A stretch of 64,000 nucleotides of DNA from CAWGMT01 sp963823675 (GTDB lineage: Bacteria > Planctomycetota > Planctomycetia > Isosphaerales > Isosphaeraceae). The position numbers and the translations under genes were made by a program. Positions 10,670 through 20,288 of the stretch are shown piece after piece; position 1 is the stretch's first letter; each line of letters opens with the position of its first letter. The DNA lies in contig CAWGMT010000012.1 in assembly GCA_963823675.1 (NCBI GenBank), forward strand, positions 992,001 through 1,056,000, in the 5' to 3' direction. A model generated the notes under the pieces. The model did not search any database. It saw nothing but the letters and a program-made list of their open reading frames with translations, and was not told where the DNA came from.

Positions 10670-11023
10670 CTACCGATTGAATTCGGCCCGAGTATCGATC
10701 CCGAATGGAGATGGAGGCGGAACCGGTTCGGAGCTTCGGAGCAAGGAATCCGCGCGCCCGCTGGTTACCGTTTTCGGCAAGGTGACCAGATCCCCGACCA
10801 GAGAGATGGGAAGATCGGCCACGAACATCAAATTGCCGGGGACAGCGGACGTTCGGATCCAGCCGAGATCCTTGCGAACGCCCCCGAACGGCCTGGGGGC
10901 ATCTTGCCCCACCTGGCTCACCCACGGGTGCGGCCGGCCTTCGAGATTGGCCATCGTGCCGCAGCCCGAAAATCCCGAAATGGCGAACAATGCCAGGAGG
11001 CCCACGGTTGTTTTTGAAAACAC
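10670..11023 (-). CDS. YceK/YidQ-family lipoprotein
   Basis: GTG at 11023 is chosen because AAGGGAG lies seven bases upstream. The 117-residue product opens with KTTVGLLALFAISGFSGCGT, a lipoprotein signal with lipobox FSGC, so it should be lipid-anchored. The body (HPWVSQVGQDAPRPFGGVRKDL ... ADLPISLVGDLVTLPKTV) has the conserved YceK/YidQ pattern, in which LPxSxxxDTxxLP-type segments recur. The family's function is unknown. It is divergent from the DinB-like gene. Confidence 0.85.
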   Translation of the reverse strand: MFSKTTVGLLALFAISGFSGCGTMANLEGRPHPWVSQVGQDAPRPFGGVRKDLGWIRTSAVPGNLMFVADLPISLVGDLVTLPKTVTSGRADSLLRSSEPVPPPSPFGIDTRAEFNR

Positions 11024-11140
11024 GTTCGGCTCCCTTGCAACCTGACGGATTGCATCGGACACCAGAAATGTCGAGTTATTATGGCGGAAAGGCGAAATTC
11101 TGCTAGAGGAAAAGTGTCCCACCCTGTCGGAGCAACAACC

Positions 11141-11659
11141 ATGACAACGAAGCGAGCGCGTGCCGCGGCCGATCCCCCATCTGGCGAGATCGCCATTCTG
11201 CTTCAGGCCCTGGACGAGGGTTACGAACGCAAAGCGTGGCACGGCCCCAACCTGAAGGGCTCGATCCGTGGCCTTTCGGCCGAAACGGCTGCCTGGCGCC
11301 CGCGTCCCGACCGGCACTCGATCGCCGACAACATCGTCCACGCCGCCTACTGGAAATATGCCGTGAGGCGGCGGTTGACCGGCGAAAAACGCGGATCGTT
11401 CCCGCTCAAGGGAAACAACTGGTTCCCCCTGCCATCGCCGCTCTTGGAATCGAGCTGGAAGCAGTATATCGCTCTCCTTGACGCCGAGCATCGCACGCTT
11501 CGCGAGGCCGTGGCGTCATTCCCCGCTGAGCGACTGCGACTCATTGCCCCGGGTGGAAAAGCACATTATGGCTACGTCATTCTGGGCATCGCCATGCACG
11601 ATGTGTACCACGCCGGCCAGGTTCAACTGCTCAAGCGGCTTCAGATCGAGGCGAAGTGA
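11141..11659 (+). CDS. DinB-family protein
   Basis: The 172-residue protein has histidines spaced as in DinB-like four-helix-bundle proteins: HSIADNIVHAAYWKY near residue 52 and HDVYHAGQVQLLKR at the C-terminus. In this family the His residues bind a divalent metal and the proteins are thiol-dependent transferases or stress proteins. ATG 11141 is preceded by GGAG and starts where homology begins; an upstream ATG at 11081 is less likely. It stands alone, divergent from the lipoprotein gene. Confidence 0.8.
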   Translation: MTTKRARAAADPPSGEIAILLQALDEGYERKAWHGPNLKGSIRGLSAETAAWRPRPDRHSIADNIVHAAYWKYAVRRRLTGEKRGSFPLKGNNWFPLPSPLLESSWKQYIALLDAEHRTLREAVASFPAERLRLIAPGGKAHYGYVILGIAMHDVYHAGQVQLLKRLQIEAK

Positions 11660-11680
11660 TGAGTGACGCGCCGGAAACCC

Positions 11681-12521
11681 TTAAATTCCAGTCATTTTCC
11701 GGCTCAGCTCCCACAACCGGCTCGCAGCCTCGAGGTCGTGTGATTGCCGCGACGAGGCCGCGGGCTTCTCGTTCACGAAGTAACCGCCCGTGATACCGCC
11801 GACATCGGGCGAAGACGCCAGGTAGACCGACGTCCGCGCTCCGCGTTCGGGAGAGAGTGCGATCAGATCAGCGGCCCGGCGCACCAGCCAGGCCCTCCAC
11901 GTGGGATGCCGGAAGATATTCGTCCTCACGAAGCCCGGATGCAAAGCACTGACCGTCACGCTGGTCCCTTCCAGCCGGCGCGCCAGCTCGTAGGTGAAGA
12001 GTAGGTTGGCGAGCTTGGATTGCCTGTAGGCCCGCCACGCACTGTAGCGATCCTTGCCTTCAATGTCGTCAAAACTGATCGAGACCCCCTTATGCGCGTC
12101 CGAAGCGACATTGACAATCCGCGCGGGATGGCCCTGGTTGAGCTGCGGAAGCAGAAGATTCGCCAGGTGATAATAGGAGAGATGGTTGAGAGCCAGCGTC
12201 ATCTCGATGCCATCAACACTCTCCTCGCGCCAAGAAAATGCCGCCGGCGTTGTTGATCAGAACATCCAGCCGCGGACAACGATCGCGGACCGAAGCGGCC
12301 AGACGGCGCACGTCGGCGAGCGACGAGAGGTCGGCGACGAACGAGCCAACCTCGGCCAGAGTCGCGGTCGAGCCGGCGCGAATCTGATCGACCGCGGCGT
12401 CGCATCGTTCCGGAGAACGGCCCACGATGAAAACCGTTGCGCCCTTGAGCGCGAGCTCCAGCGCGGTCACCAGGCCAATCCCCGAAGTCGCTCCCGTCAC
12501 GAGGCATGTCTTACCGCGCAT
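11681..12521 (-). CDS. Short-chain dehydrogenase/reductase (frameshifted in this sequence)
   Basis: The N-terminal piece carries the NAD(P)-binding motif TGATSGIG and the NNAG motif; the C-terminal piece carries the catalytic Tyr-x-x-x-Lys as YRQSKLAN and a typical SALHPGFVRTN segment. An indel near 12220 separates them; corrected, the protein is about 280 residues. This matches the retinol-dehydrogenase-like SDR group that ends with an extra C-terminal helix. It starts two bases after the end of the cupin gene and is likely co-transcribed with it. Confidence 0.85.
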
Positions 12522-12523
12522 GT

Positions 12524-12970
12524 TCAGGGGTCTCGCTCAAGTGCCGATTTGGACGGAGTTTCTGTGCCGTTCCGAGCTTCCTCTCCCTCCCCCCATTGTG
12601 GGGGGTCCAGGGGATCTCGATGAGCCCTCTCGATGGTAAATGCCGGCAGGCAGACCGCAACGTAATCGGCCCCTTCGGGCTCGGGTGTACTGTAGCGCAC
12701 CCACTCGCCGCGATGGACGATTACGGCCTGTCCGGCGCGAACATCGAGCACGCCGCCGCGGTGCTCGACCCGAAGCAGACCGCCCAGAACCACGGTGATT
12801 TCCTCAAATTCCGGAGTCTGCCCCGGCTCGACCCAGCCCTCGGGGCTGTGCATTCGCGCGATGCTCAACTTATCATTGCCGGTTCGCACCCGGCCGATGA
12901 ATTCGTCGATCAGTTTGGGTTTATTGCCCGCGGCCTCGACACGGGCCGGCTGTTCGATCAAAGTTGGCAT
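12524..12970 (-). CDS. Cupin-domain protein
   Basis: The protein of 148 residues contains the two cupin motifs in order: PGQTPEFEEITVVLGG (motif 1) and VRAGQAVIVHRGEWVRY (motif 2). Small one-domain cupins of this kind bind a metal and a small ligand. The last 25 residues (PPQWGEGEEARNGTETPSK...) look non-conserved and read through a short repeat-like GGGGAG stretch. It directly precedes the SDR gene on the same strand. Confidence 0.75.
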   Translation of the reverse strand: MPTLIEQPARVEAAGNKPKLIDEFIGRVRTGNDKLSIARMHSPEGWVEPGQTPEFEEITVVLGGLLRVEHRGGVLDVRAGQAVIVHRGEWVRYSTPEPEGADYVAVCLPAFTIERAHRDPLDPPQWGEGEEARNGTETPSKSALERDP

Positions 12971-13092
12971 GAAGCGCACCCAGGTATTTGTACGGGTCGT
13001 GAGCTTGGCGGGTCAACCGAGTCAAGCGACTTCTGGAGAGATGCTAGACAGACCAAGGGCAGCGGTCAAGTAAGGCAGCGAGTCGAATACCG

Positions 13093-14476
13093 ATGTTGGG
13101 CAAACTGGCATTACCCGCGATCCGGGAACTGATCGAGGCCGGAGACGACGACACCCTCCATGAGGTCGTCAACCGCTGGCATTCGCCGGACCTCGCCGAG
13201 CTGGTTGCCGAGCTGTCGAGCGGCGAGCAGGTGCACGTCCTCCGCCTGCTCAAGCCGGCGCGCGCCGCCGAGACTTTCGAGTATCTCGACCTCACGACCC
13301 AACAAGAGGTGCTCGGCGCGCTCTCCGGGGCCGAATCGGCCTGCATCTTGAACGAGATGGCTGCCGACGACCGGACCGCCTTGTTCGCGGAGCTGCCCCA
13401 GGAACAGGCCGAGCGTTTGATCGGCCTGCTCGAGCCTGGACAGCAGGCAGTCGCCCGGGCCCTGCTGGACTATGGCGAACACAGCGTCGGCCGGCTGATG
13501 ACGCCCGACTACGTGGTCGTTCGCAAAGACTGGACCATCCGGCATGTGCTCGACCACGTCCGCGCGCATGGGCGCGACAGTGAAACACTGAACGTCATCT
13601 ACGTGGTCGACGACATCAACAAACTGATCGACGACCTGCGCATCCGCGAGATCCTGCTGTCGCCCTTGCACGCGCACGTCGCCGATATCATGGACCACAA
13701 GTGCGTGAGCCTGTCGGTGACCGACGACAAGAAGACCGCCGTCGAGGTCTTCCGCAAGTATGACCGCACCGCACTTCCGGTCGTGGACACTCATGGCCGG
13801 TTGGCGGGCATCGTGACCTTAGACGATGTGATCGACATCGCCGAGGAAGAGGCGACCCGGTCGATCCAGAAGTTCGGCGGCCAGGAAGCACTCGACGAGC
13901 CCTACATGAGCACGCCTCTGTCGGCGATGGTTCGCAAGCGCGCCACCTGGCTGGTCATTCTCTTCGTCGGCGAAATGCTCACGGCCACCGCGATGGGCTT
14001 CTTCGAGGGCGAGATAGCCCGGGCGGTCGTGCTCGCGCTATTCGTGCCGCTCATCATCTCGAGCGGCGGCAATTCGGGGTCGCAGGCGGCCACGCTCATC
14101 ATTCGCGGCGCTCGCCTTGGGAGAAGTGACCCTCCACGACTGGTGGCGAGTCCTGCGCCGCGAGATCGTCGCCGGGCTGTCGCTGGGCTCGATCCTCGCC
14201 GCCATCGGCTTCGTCAGGATCGCCGTCTGGAACGCGGTCATGCCAGACCTTTACGGCCGTCACTGGTTCCTGGTCGCGCTGACCGTCAGCATCTCGCTGG
14301 TGGGCGTCGTGGTCTGGGGAACCCTGACCGGCTCGATGCTGCCGTTCTTGCTCCGCCGGCTGGGCTTCGATCCGGCAACCTCGTCGGCCCCATTCGTGGC
14401 AACCCTGGTGGACGTGACGGGGCTCGTCATTTATTTCACAGTGGCCATGGCTATCTTGCACAATACGCTGCTCTGA
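13093..14476 (+). CDS. mgtE: Magnesium transporter MgtE (one frameshift)
   Basis: Domains run in the usual order: MgtE_N helical domain (residues about 1-130), a pair of CBS domains (about 135-255, SVGRLMTPDYVVVRKDWTIRHVL and VADIMDHKCVSL), and the five-helix membrane domain. The signature PLIISSGGNSGSQ is present near residue 318. An extra G near 14113 shifts the frame; the remainder (LALGEVTLHDWW to ILHNTLL) continues in another frame to 14476. Restored length is about 461. The CBS domains sense cytoplasmic Mg2+ and gate the pore in this family. Confidence 0.9.
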
Positions 14477-14632
14477 AGGTGTCCTGATGGCAAAACGAAA
14501 CAGATCAGGCAATCGTTCGTCTGAATCCGGGGCTTTCGAGGAGAATCTGTTGCTTTTCGTAATTCCTCCTCCTATAAAAGGCGTGCAGATCCAAGTCGTT
14601 CTGTGGCGTGCGGCGCGAGAAAAGAGTCGCAA

Positions 14633-14752
14633 ATGAAATTACTGTATCCGCAGTGCGGCCGGCCCGGCAACCTTCCCGATCGCCTCAGTTCCGGCGCGTA
14701 CCAGGTTCGGTGCCGCAGGTGCAACGCTCAGTTCGCGGCCGTCTCTCGATAG
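14633..14752 (+). CDS. Tiny zinc-ribbon protein (39 aa)
   Basis: A short frame starting MKLLYPQCGRPGNLPDR and ending RCRRCNAQFAAVSR keeps three of the four cysteines of a CxxC...CxxC ribbon, the layout of the small zinc-ribbon found at the N-terminus of many planctomycete proteins (CPxCG...LP...VRCxxC). It sits nine bases before a second zinc-ribbon gene, which supports its being translated. The first Cys is replaced by Tyr or lost to an error. It may be a truncated remnant. Confidence 0.4.
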   Translation: MKLLYPQCGRPGNLPDRLSSGAYQVRCRRCNAQFAAVSR

Positions 14753-14760
14753 GGAGCATA

Positions 14761-15039
14761 ATGGGCTGGCGTGGACGACCAGACGAGGACCCGGATGACG
14801 CACCCGAGTCAGAGGGCGATTGGGAAGACCCCGAACCGCCGGACGACGACGATGATGAGGAGCCTTGCATCACCTGCCCGTACTGTCAGCGGGAAATCCC
14901 CGAAGAATCCGAGCGCTGTGCTTATTGCGGGCACTACCTCTCGAGGGAAGACGCCCCGCCCGCCCGCAAGCCGCTCTGGCTGGTGATCGGGGTCGTTGCG
15001 TGTCTGTACGTCGTGTACCGGTGGATCGTGCCGCGATGA
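14761..15039 (+). CDS. Zinc-ribbon membrane-anchored small protein (92 aa)
   Basis: The ATG at 14761 has GGGAG four bases upstream. The product has an acidic, disordered N-terminus (DEDPDDAPESEGDWEDPEPP and a run of Asp), a zinc ribbon CPYCQREI...CAYCGHYL at residues 39-60, and one C-terminal membrane helix (LWLVIGVVACLYVVYRWI). Proteins of this shape are common in planctomycetes and have no assigned function. Confidence 0.7.
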   Translation: MGWRGRPDEDPDDAPESEGDWEDPEPPDDDDDEEPCITCPYCQREIPEESERCAYCGHYLSREDAPPARKPLWLVIGVVACLYVVYRWIVPR

Positions 15040-15886
15040 ACCACCGAGCCGAGCAAGATTCGTGCGACGCGCGCCTCGAGTCTTTGGGCGATCGGCGGAT
15101 GGAAACATGCCCGTGGCCGGGCGATTGGAGGACGGATTGGCAATCCGTCCCGGTGAATCTGGATCTGCCGGTCGCCCAAGCGGCCCAGGCAGGGCGAAGC
15201 CCTCAGGGCGCAACAGCGGCCGTGGGCAATGGTTCGGTGAAATGGCGAGCTGTGCTTGCTGACTCTCGCGATCTTCTCCGGGCGTGGCAGTAGGTGAGAG
15301 CCAGTGAGAGGAATCCGCTGCTTTTTTTTGTTTTGGCCCCCACAGTCAAGAGCCCCGGGCCAATGAGCCGGCCGGCGTGCCCTCGAGGGGCAAGGAAGTG
15401 GGGATTGCATCTAAACCACGACTAGCGCGAATCTTACGAATGAGAAAGCCGTCTTGCGAGGCAGCGCGCGGACCTCGTCGTGTTGACAGGTCCGGACAGG
15501 TAGGGAGCCATCGATCGCTTCCGGCTGCCGTCGGAACGAAATGCACCCGTTCCTTCCCAGCGTCGCTGTTTCCTCCCCCATACTCGGCATACTGGGCATA
15601 GTGGGCACGCTTTCGCGGGTGCCAAAATCTGCCGAGTATGTGCCGAGTATGCGGCCGGACGACGGCATGTCCCCGGGCTTTGCGTTCTTGCGCATCTGCG
15701 CAACCGGCAGATGCAAATTCTCGGAGATCGAACTGCCAGGAGGCGCGACTCGGCGATGAGAAATCGCCTGCGGTCGGTACGGGCGCCACGGATCGTGATC
15801 GGCACGCCCGACGGCGGCTCACCCTGGCCACGAGTCTTCGACTGGGCGCGACATTAGTCCTCACGTCCAGGATCACGCAAGCGCAT
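15040..15886. other. Gene-free stretch with a palindrome
   Basis: I see no supported gene in these 847 bases. The frames here are short and mutually overlapping. It holds a perfect inverted repeat at 15130-15150 (GGACGGATT, GGC, AATCCGTCC), a palindrome of the kind scattered between planctomycete genes, a T-rich run near 15320, and a repeated GCCGAGTATG near 15630-15650. Confidence 0.5.
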
Positions 15887-16570
15887 TCAGCGGCCGCCCG
15901 ACGCCAGTCCAGCCTGTCCGCGACGGGAAGGAGCGGCCTGTCCGCTGCGGGCGGCTGGGCGTTGCGTGCCGCCCATCATGCCCCTCATCATCATGCCGGT
16001 CACCGCGCCGGACGCTGCCGCACCACCGACACCACCGACGCCTCCTCGTCGCGCTCGAACCGGTGGCACGTTGGCGTTCGGGCCCATGGCGCGGCGCATG
16101 TTCGGGTAATAATTGTGCGTCGTCGATTTCACGGTGATCGATGGACGAGGGGCGGGTCGTCGGAATTCCTGTCCGCTGGAACCCACCGGGATCCGGGGAT
16201 CCGGACTAGTGCCGGCCCTCATCGCGGCCTGGGCGCTGTAGGGATGAAGTTTGGTTCCCTGGGACACCACTCCACCGGCAGTCGCGGTTCCTCCCAATCG
16301 GCCGACGACATCTGGCGGCGCCGACACGACCGTCTCTTGCCGCGTCAACGCGACCCGACCAAAACGGGCTGCGCTGCGCTGCTGTGCGGGGGGAGCCATT
16401 CTGGGACCCGAATCCTTCAGCTCGGCATCCGGACCACCAGGCTGGGAGATCCCGCCGTTCGGGTCGGCGCCGCCCAAAGCGTTCGCGGGCGGACCGACGG
16501 CTTGAGCGTTCGCGGTCGTCCCGCAGTAGAGGGCTGCGAGCGCCAAGGCGATTCGCCAGGAATGTCTCAT
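15887..16570 (-). CDS. Secreted low-complexity hypothetical protein
   Basis: The protein of 227 residues starts with a signal peptide (MRHSWRIALALAALYCGTTANA). The rest is rich in Gly, Ala, Pro and Arg, and the C-terminus contains GGVGGVGGAAASG and the Met-rich GMMMRGMMGG. GAGGGAA lies six bases before the ATG. No domain is recognised. It is probably exported and unstructured. Confidence 0.6.
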   Translation of the reverse strand: MRHSWRIALALAALYCGTTANAQAVGPPANALGGADPNGGISQPGGPDAELKDSGPRMAPPAQQRSAARFGRVALTRQETVVSAPPDVVGRLGGTATAGGVVSQGTKLHPYSAQAAMRAGTSPDPRIPVGSSGQEFRRPAPRPSITVKSTTHNYYPNMRRAMGPNANVPPVRARRGGVGGVGGAAASGAVTGMMMRGMMGGTQRPAARSGQAAPSRRGQAGLASGGR

Positions 16571-16748
16571 GAGAGTTCCCTCGTTTGGGCCCGTCCCGCC
16601 CGCGATGCCGGAAGCGGTTCGCGGTGCGTCTATCCGCTACCTTCACATCATTATCCCTTGGGCCGGCGAGAACGCAAGAGGAGACCGGCTGTGCATCGCA
16701 TGCAACTCCGTCCTCGCCCGCCTCGAGCTACCGCGGCAGGCACTCTAC

Positions 16749-17831
16749 TCAACACTGTGGCCGGATGCCGAGGCGGAGTCTCCCAGGCGGAAAGGGCGCC
16801 GAAAGGACCTTCGCGAGTGCCGTCAGCGGCTCCCAGCCCGTGACCAGAGCATCGAAGGGTAAAAGCGGATGCGACTCCAGGAAACGGAGTGCCGAGAGCA
16901 GGTGGCGGGGGGCGTAGTTATGGATCCCGCGCAACGTCAGGCAGCGGCGGACGAGTTGCTCGGCCGAGATGGGCACCGCTCGCGAGGGGAACACCGAGCC
17001 CACCAAGATCACCGACCCGCCCATCCGCGTCAGGGGGATCACGGCCTCGAACGCCTCGGGGGAGCCCGTCAGCTCGAAGGCGGCATCCACGCCATGGCCT
17101 CGAGTGCACTCGAAGACAGTGCCGACGACCTCTTTCGGGGCCGCCCGGTGCGTCGCGCCGAAGGTCGCGGCCAGGGCGAGCCGGGTGGGGTCTATGTCGC
17201 ACGCAATGACGACTTCGGCGCCCAGCGCGCGTGCCCAGGCCGCCGCGGTCACGCCGAGCATCCCGCTGCCCATGACCAGCACGCGAGCTCCCGCGAGCGG
17301 CCCGGCCGCCTCGAGCGCTGCCGCGACCGTGGCGCCGGCGCAATTCGCGGGACAGGCCGCGGCGTCGGAGAGGGCCGGTGGCACCAGGAACACCGCGGTC
17401 CCGGCGGCGAGCACGCAATGTCCGGCGAGACCGCCGGTCAGCTCGCGGCCCAGGCGGAGCGGCTCGTGTCCGTACTTCGTCTGCCGCTCGCACTTCTGCG
17501 GAAGTAGCTTGCGGCAATAGAAGCACTCGCCACAGCTCGCGACGACGGCCCAGGCGACCCGGTCGCCGATGCTCAGCGGACACCCCGACGCGTCAACTCG
17601 CGGGGCCGACGGGCCGAACTCGGCGATGCGGCCGAGGACCTCGTGGCCGAGGATCGTCGGGACCGGCACCGCCCGCCGGCCTTGAAGGCTGTGCAGGTCG
17701 CTGCCGCAGAGCGTGCAGGCGACCACTTCCACGAGGATTTCCCCCTCGAGCAACGGCGGCACCGCGAAGTCGCGGATCTCGACGGTCGTGCCAGCCCCGT
17801 GAAAAACGGCCGCGGTGGTCGTCCTGGTCAC
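16749..17831 (-). CDS. Zinc-binding alcohol dehydrogenase, phosphonate-catabolism-associated type
   Basis: This 360-residue medium-chain dehydrogenase has the catalytic-zinc motif CTLCGSDLHS and GHEVLG, a structural-zinc cluster of cysteines (CGECFYCRKLLPQKC), and an NAD-binding motif VMGSGMLGV. Its sequence best fits the group named putative phosphonate catabolism associated alcohol dehydrogenase. GTG 17831 overlaps the stop of the DUF5690 gene (GTGA), so the two are translationally coupled. I see no phosphonate hydrolase nearby, so the pathway link rests on family membership. Confidence 0.8.
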   Translation of the reverse strand: MTRTTTAAVFHGAGTTVEIRDFAVPPLLEGEILVEVVACTLCGSDLHSLQGRRAVPVPTILGHEVLGRIAEFGPSAPRVDASGCPLSIGDRVAWAVVASCGECFYCRKLLPQKCERQTKYGHEPLRLGRELTGGLAGHCVLAAGTAVFLVPPALSDAAACPANCAGATVAAALEAAGPLAGARVLVMGSGMLGVTAAAWARALGAEVVIACDIDPTRLALAATFGATHRAAPKEVVGTVFECTRGHGVDAAFELTGSPEAFEAVIPLTRMGGSVILVGSVFPSRAVPISAEQLVRRCLTLRGIHNYAPRHLLSALRFLESHPLLPFDALVTGWEPLTALAKVLSAPFPPGRLRLGIRPQC

Positions 17832-19129
17832 GGCATGTCTCCGATGCGCCCGGCCGGACTTGCCTGGCGCGCGAAGTATCCCCAACCGAAGAGCAGGCTC
17901 GCGCAGGTGACTGCCGCGATGATCCAGCACGTCACCTGGAAGAAATGCAGGAAATCGGGCCCGGCCGGGAGGGCGCTTCGGGCCATCATGAGCGCCGCGT
18001 AGCCAAGGTATCCAACCGAATCCGCGACGTACATCAGAAAGCCGATATTGCCCCGCTCTCGGGTCATGGCGATCAGCCGCTCGAAAATCGTGGTGTGAAT
18101 GGCGACGTAGGGGAGGTACAGCCCCGAGCCTAAGAGCACCATGAAAGTAAAGCCGTCGAGCCGCGACTGCGACAGGCCCACAAGCGCCGTGAGCATGAGA
18201 ACGCCCCCCAGAAGCGCGACGCCGAGCGCGGTGAAGAATGCCCGCCGGTTGTCCACGATGAGCACGCTCAGGCCGTTGGCGGCCAGGACGACAAGGACGA
18301 CAAGGATCTCCGACCGCGCGAAAGTCGACGGCGCCACGACCACGCCCAGTCCGCGCCAGATTTCGGGCGCGAAGTCGGCACGGATGCTGCGCGCGACCGT
18401 CACGAGCAAGTAGGCCGCGACGATCAGAAAAAGGCCCGCCCCGTAGCGACGAATCAGGGCGCCTCGGTCCGCGCCGTTCATCGCTAGCCGCGCGCTTCGC
18501 CGCGCGACATCGGCGGGATCGGGCGGCGGAATCTTCGCGAGCATCCAGACGAAGGCGAAGAGCGGCGGCAGAAAGAGCAGCCCGGCCGCCGCGGGCATCC
18601 ATCGTTCGGCGACGCCCTGTTCCATGAGCCAGGTCCCCACCGATTTCGTCACGCCGTCGGCGAGGATGAAGCTCGCGCATAGGCCGGCCGTCAGGGCCTC
18701 GGTCGTGCGCCGGCCCTCCAGGATTCCCAGCACCAATCCGAACACCATCCCCAGCGACAACCCATTGACGAAGAGCCAGACAGGGCGCAGCGGCCTCGGC
18801 GAGACGCCGAATAGCAATAAGGCCAGTTCGGCCGCCCCGATCAGGATGATGATCCCCGCCGCGCGGCGGCCCGCCGGCGTCTCGGCAATCACGCGGATGC
18901 CCAGGAACTTCGAAAGCGTGTACCCCAGCACCTGGGCCGTGACGAGCAGGGTCTTCTCCTCGATCCCCCACACCGCCGCCCCCGAAAACGCGGCCGCGGT
19001 GAACGGCTTGCGGAAGGCGTACATGCAGAAATACGTACCGAACGCGGCCGCAAGTGACCAGGCGGCGAGCGATAATGGGGATCGCGCGGCCACCGCTTCG
19101 GCTGGTTTGGTTTCAGAAGGCGCTAACAA
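17828..19129 (-). CDS. DUF5690-family MFS-like membrane protein
   Basis: The 433-residue product has about twelve hydrophobic segments and the DUF5690 opening LAAWSLAAAFGTYFCMYAFRKPF. Segments such as GVTKSVGTWLMEQGV and LYLPYVAIHTTIFERLIA follow the family. It is probably an inner-membrane transporter. A TTG start at 19129 is preceded by GAGG at six bases. DUF5690 genes are often found beside phosphonate-type dehydrogenase genes, as here. The substrate is inferred only from this context. Confidence 0.8.
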   Translation of the reverse strand: MLAPSETKPAEAVAARSPLSLAAWSLAAAFGTYFCMYAFRKPFTAAAFSGAAVWGIEEKTLLVTAQVLGYTLSKFLGIRVIAETPAGRRAAGIIILIGAAELALLLFGVSPRPLRPVWLFVNGLSLGMVFGLVLGILEGRRTTEALTAGLCASFILADGVTKSVGTWLMEQGVAERWMPAAAGLLFLPPLFAFVWMLAKIPPPDPADVARRSARLAMNGADRGALIRRYGAGLFLIVAAYLLVTVARSIRADFAPEIWRGLGVVVAPSTFARSEILVVLVVLAANGLSVLIVDNRRAFFTALGVALLGGVLMLTALVGLSQSRLDGFTFMVLLGSGLYLPYVAIHTTIFERLIAMTRERGNIGFLMYVADSVGYLGYAALMMARSALPAGPDFLHFFQVTCWIIAAVTCASLLFGWGYFARQASPAGRIGDMP

Positions 19130-19155
19130 CTTAGACCTCGGTTGGAGTTGCTCGC

Positions 19156-19326
19156 TTATAGCGGGTCGCTCACCCAGAGTACCAGGTCGTCGAGCGGACC
19201 GCCGTGCATTCGATGATAGAGCCGGCGGTCGGCGGTCACGACTCGCCCACCGAGTGCCACGGCCAGCATCAGCTACAGGCTATCATACACGGAACGCTTG
19301 TATTGGCTCCTCGTGAAGGTCGTCAT
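19156..19326 (-). pseudogene. VapC-type PIN-domain toxin remnant
   Basis: Reading leftward, the frame gives SVYDSL, an in-frame TAG, then LMLAVALGGRVVTADRRLY and VLWVSDPL, the C-terminal part of a PIN-domain toxin. The TAG falls where the family has Tyr (YDSLY), so a TAC to TAG change would explain it. Only some 55 codons remain and the N-terminal acidic residues are missing. No antitoxin gene is visible upstream. Confidence 0.6.
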
Positions 19327-19476
19327 GTTTGCCTCCAGGTGGGGGACTACCTGTGAACATCATGCTAACAATTGCGCTCGACGTGATGGCACAATTCCCG
19401 CGCAGTTGCTCATCAAAGGAATAGAGATCGATAGAGTCGCTCAACTGACTGTTTCCCACGCGCGAAGGAGCATGCC

Positions 19477-19902
19477 ATGAAATGGGGCACTACCGCGATC
19501 AACATCGTTTGCTGGGCGGGCCGGCTCCTGGCCCTTGGGCTGTTCTTGTTCTGGGGGGCGTTTTTTGTCGAGCATCTTCAGGAATGGTTCTCGCAGCCAG
19601 CCAGGGGGTTCCCGCCGGTCTGGGTGTGGCTTGCACAACTGGCCCACCTGACGATCCTGATCGGGTTGGCGGCCCTCTGGCGCTGGCCGGTCACCGGCAG
19701 CATTCTCACCATTCTGGGGTCGCTGGCCTTTTTCGGAGGTCTCGCGATCTCGTTAGCGACCGCGGGAAGGCCGTACCTTCTGATGCTGGCGTTCCTGGCC
19801 GTCACGATCATCCCCGCCCTCTTGACCCTTGCCTGCTGGTTCGCCCGAACCGATGCGCTTGCCGCGCCCAAGACTCCGCTCGCCGGAATTAACCAGGAAT
19901 AG
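19477..19902 (+). CDS. Small four-helix membrane protein (141 aa)
   Basis: AAGGAG stands seven bases before the ATG. Four hydrophobic segments are visible, near residues 15-30, 48-68, 74-93 and 99-120. The last carries VTIIPALLTLACWFART. No transport or enzymatic motif is seen. It is a conserved-looking hypothetical membrane protein. Confidence 0.65.
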   Translation: MKWGTTAINIVCWAGRLLALGLFLFWGAFFVEHLQEWFSQPARGFPPVWVWLAQLAHLTILIGLAALWRWPVTGSILTILGSLAFFGGLAISLATAGRPYLLMLAFLAVTIIPALLTLACWFARTDALAAPKTPLAGINQE

Positions 19903-19969
19903 TCCTTCTCATGGCCCGGCGGTATCGTCAGAATGTGAGTTGGTGTGAAGAGTATGTGAGGAAACGATC

Positions 19970-20283
19970 ATGAATTCGCCGTTTCCAGGCATGAATCCCT
20001 ACATTGAGGCCTGCGGGCTGTGGGGTGATTTTCACAGCCACGTTATTGGAAAGATCGGTGAGAAACTCGCCGATGAGGCTCCGGAACATTACCTGGTTCG
20101 GACTGGTGAACGATCGTGCGTTGTCCTCGTGGAGTCGGAAGGCAAGAATCGATGATATCTTGGAACGGTTCCGCTACCCGCGAAGCATCGACTACAGGAA
20201 ACCGTTGACCCCCGCGGCTCGATGCGGCCGAAACCGCCTGGCTGAAGCAACAATTGCAGGCCAGGCGGGGATCACTCAGGTAG
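19970..20283 (+). pseudogene. DUF4058 protein with a large internal deletion
   Basis: The first 60 residues (MNSPFPGMNPYIEACGLWGDFHSHVIGKIGEKLADEAPEHY) are the well-conserved start of DUF4058 proteins. The following bases encode only their C-terminal end (FRYPRSIDYRKPL, then in another frame TAWLKQQLQARRGSLR and stop at 20283). The central 150 or so residues are gone, so this is not just a sequencing indel. Confidence 0.75.
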
Positions 20284-20288
20284 ATCTT

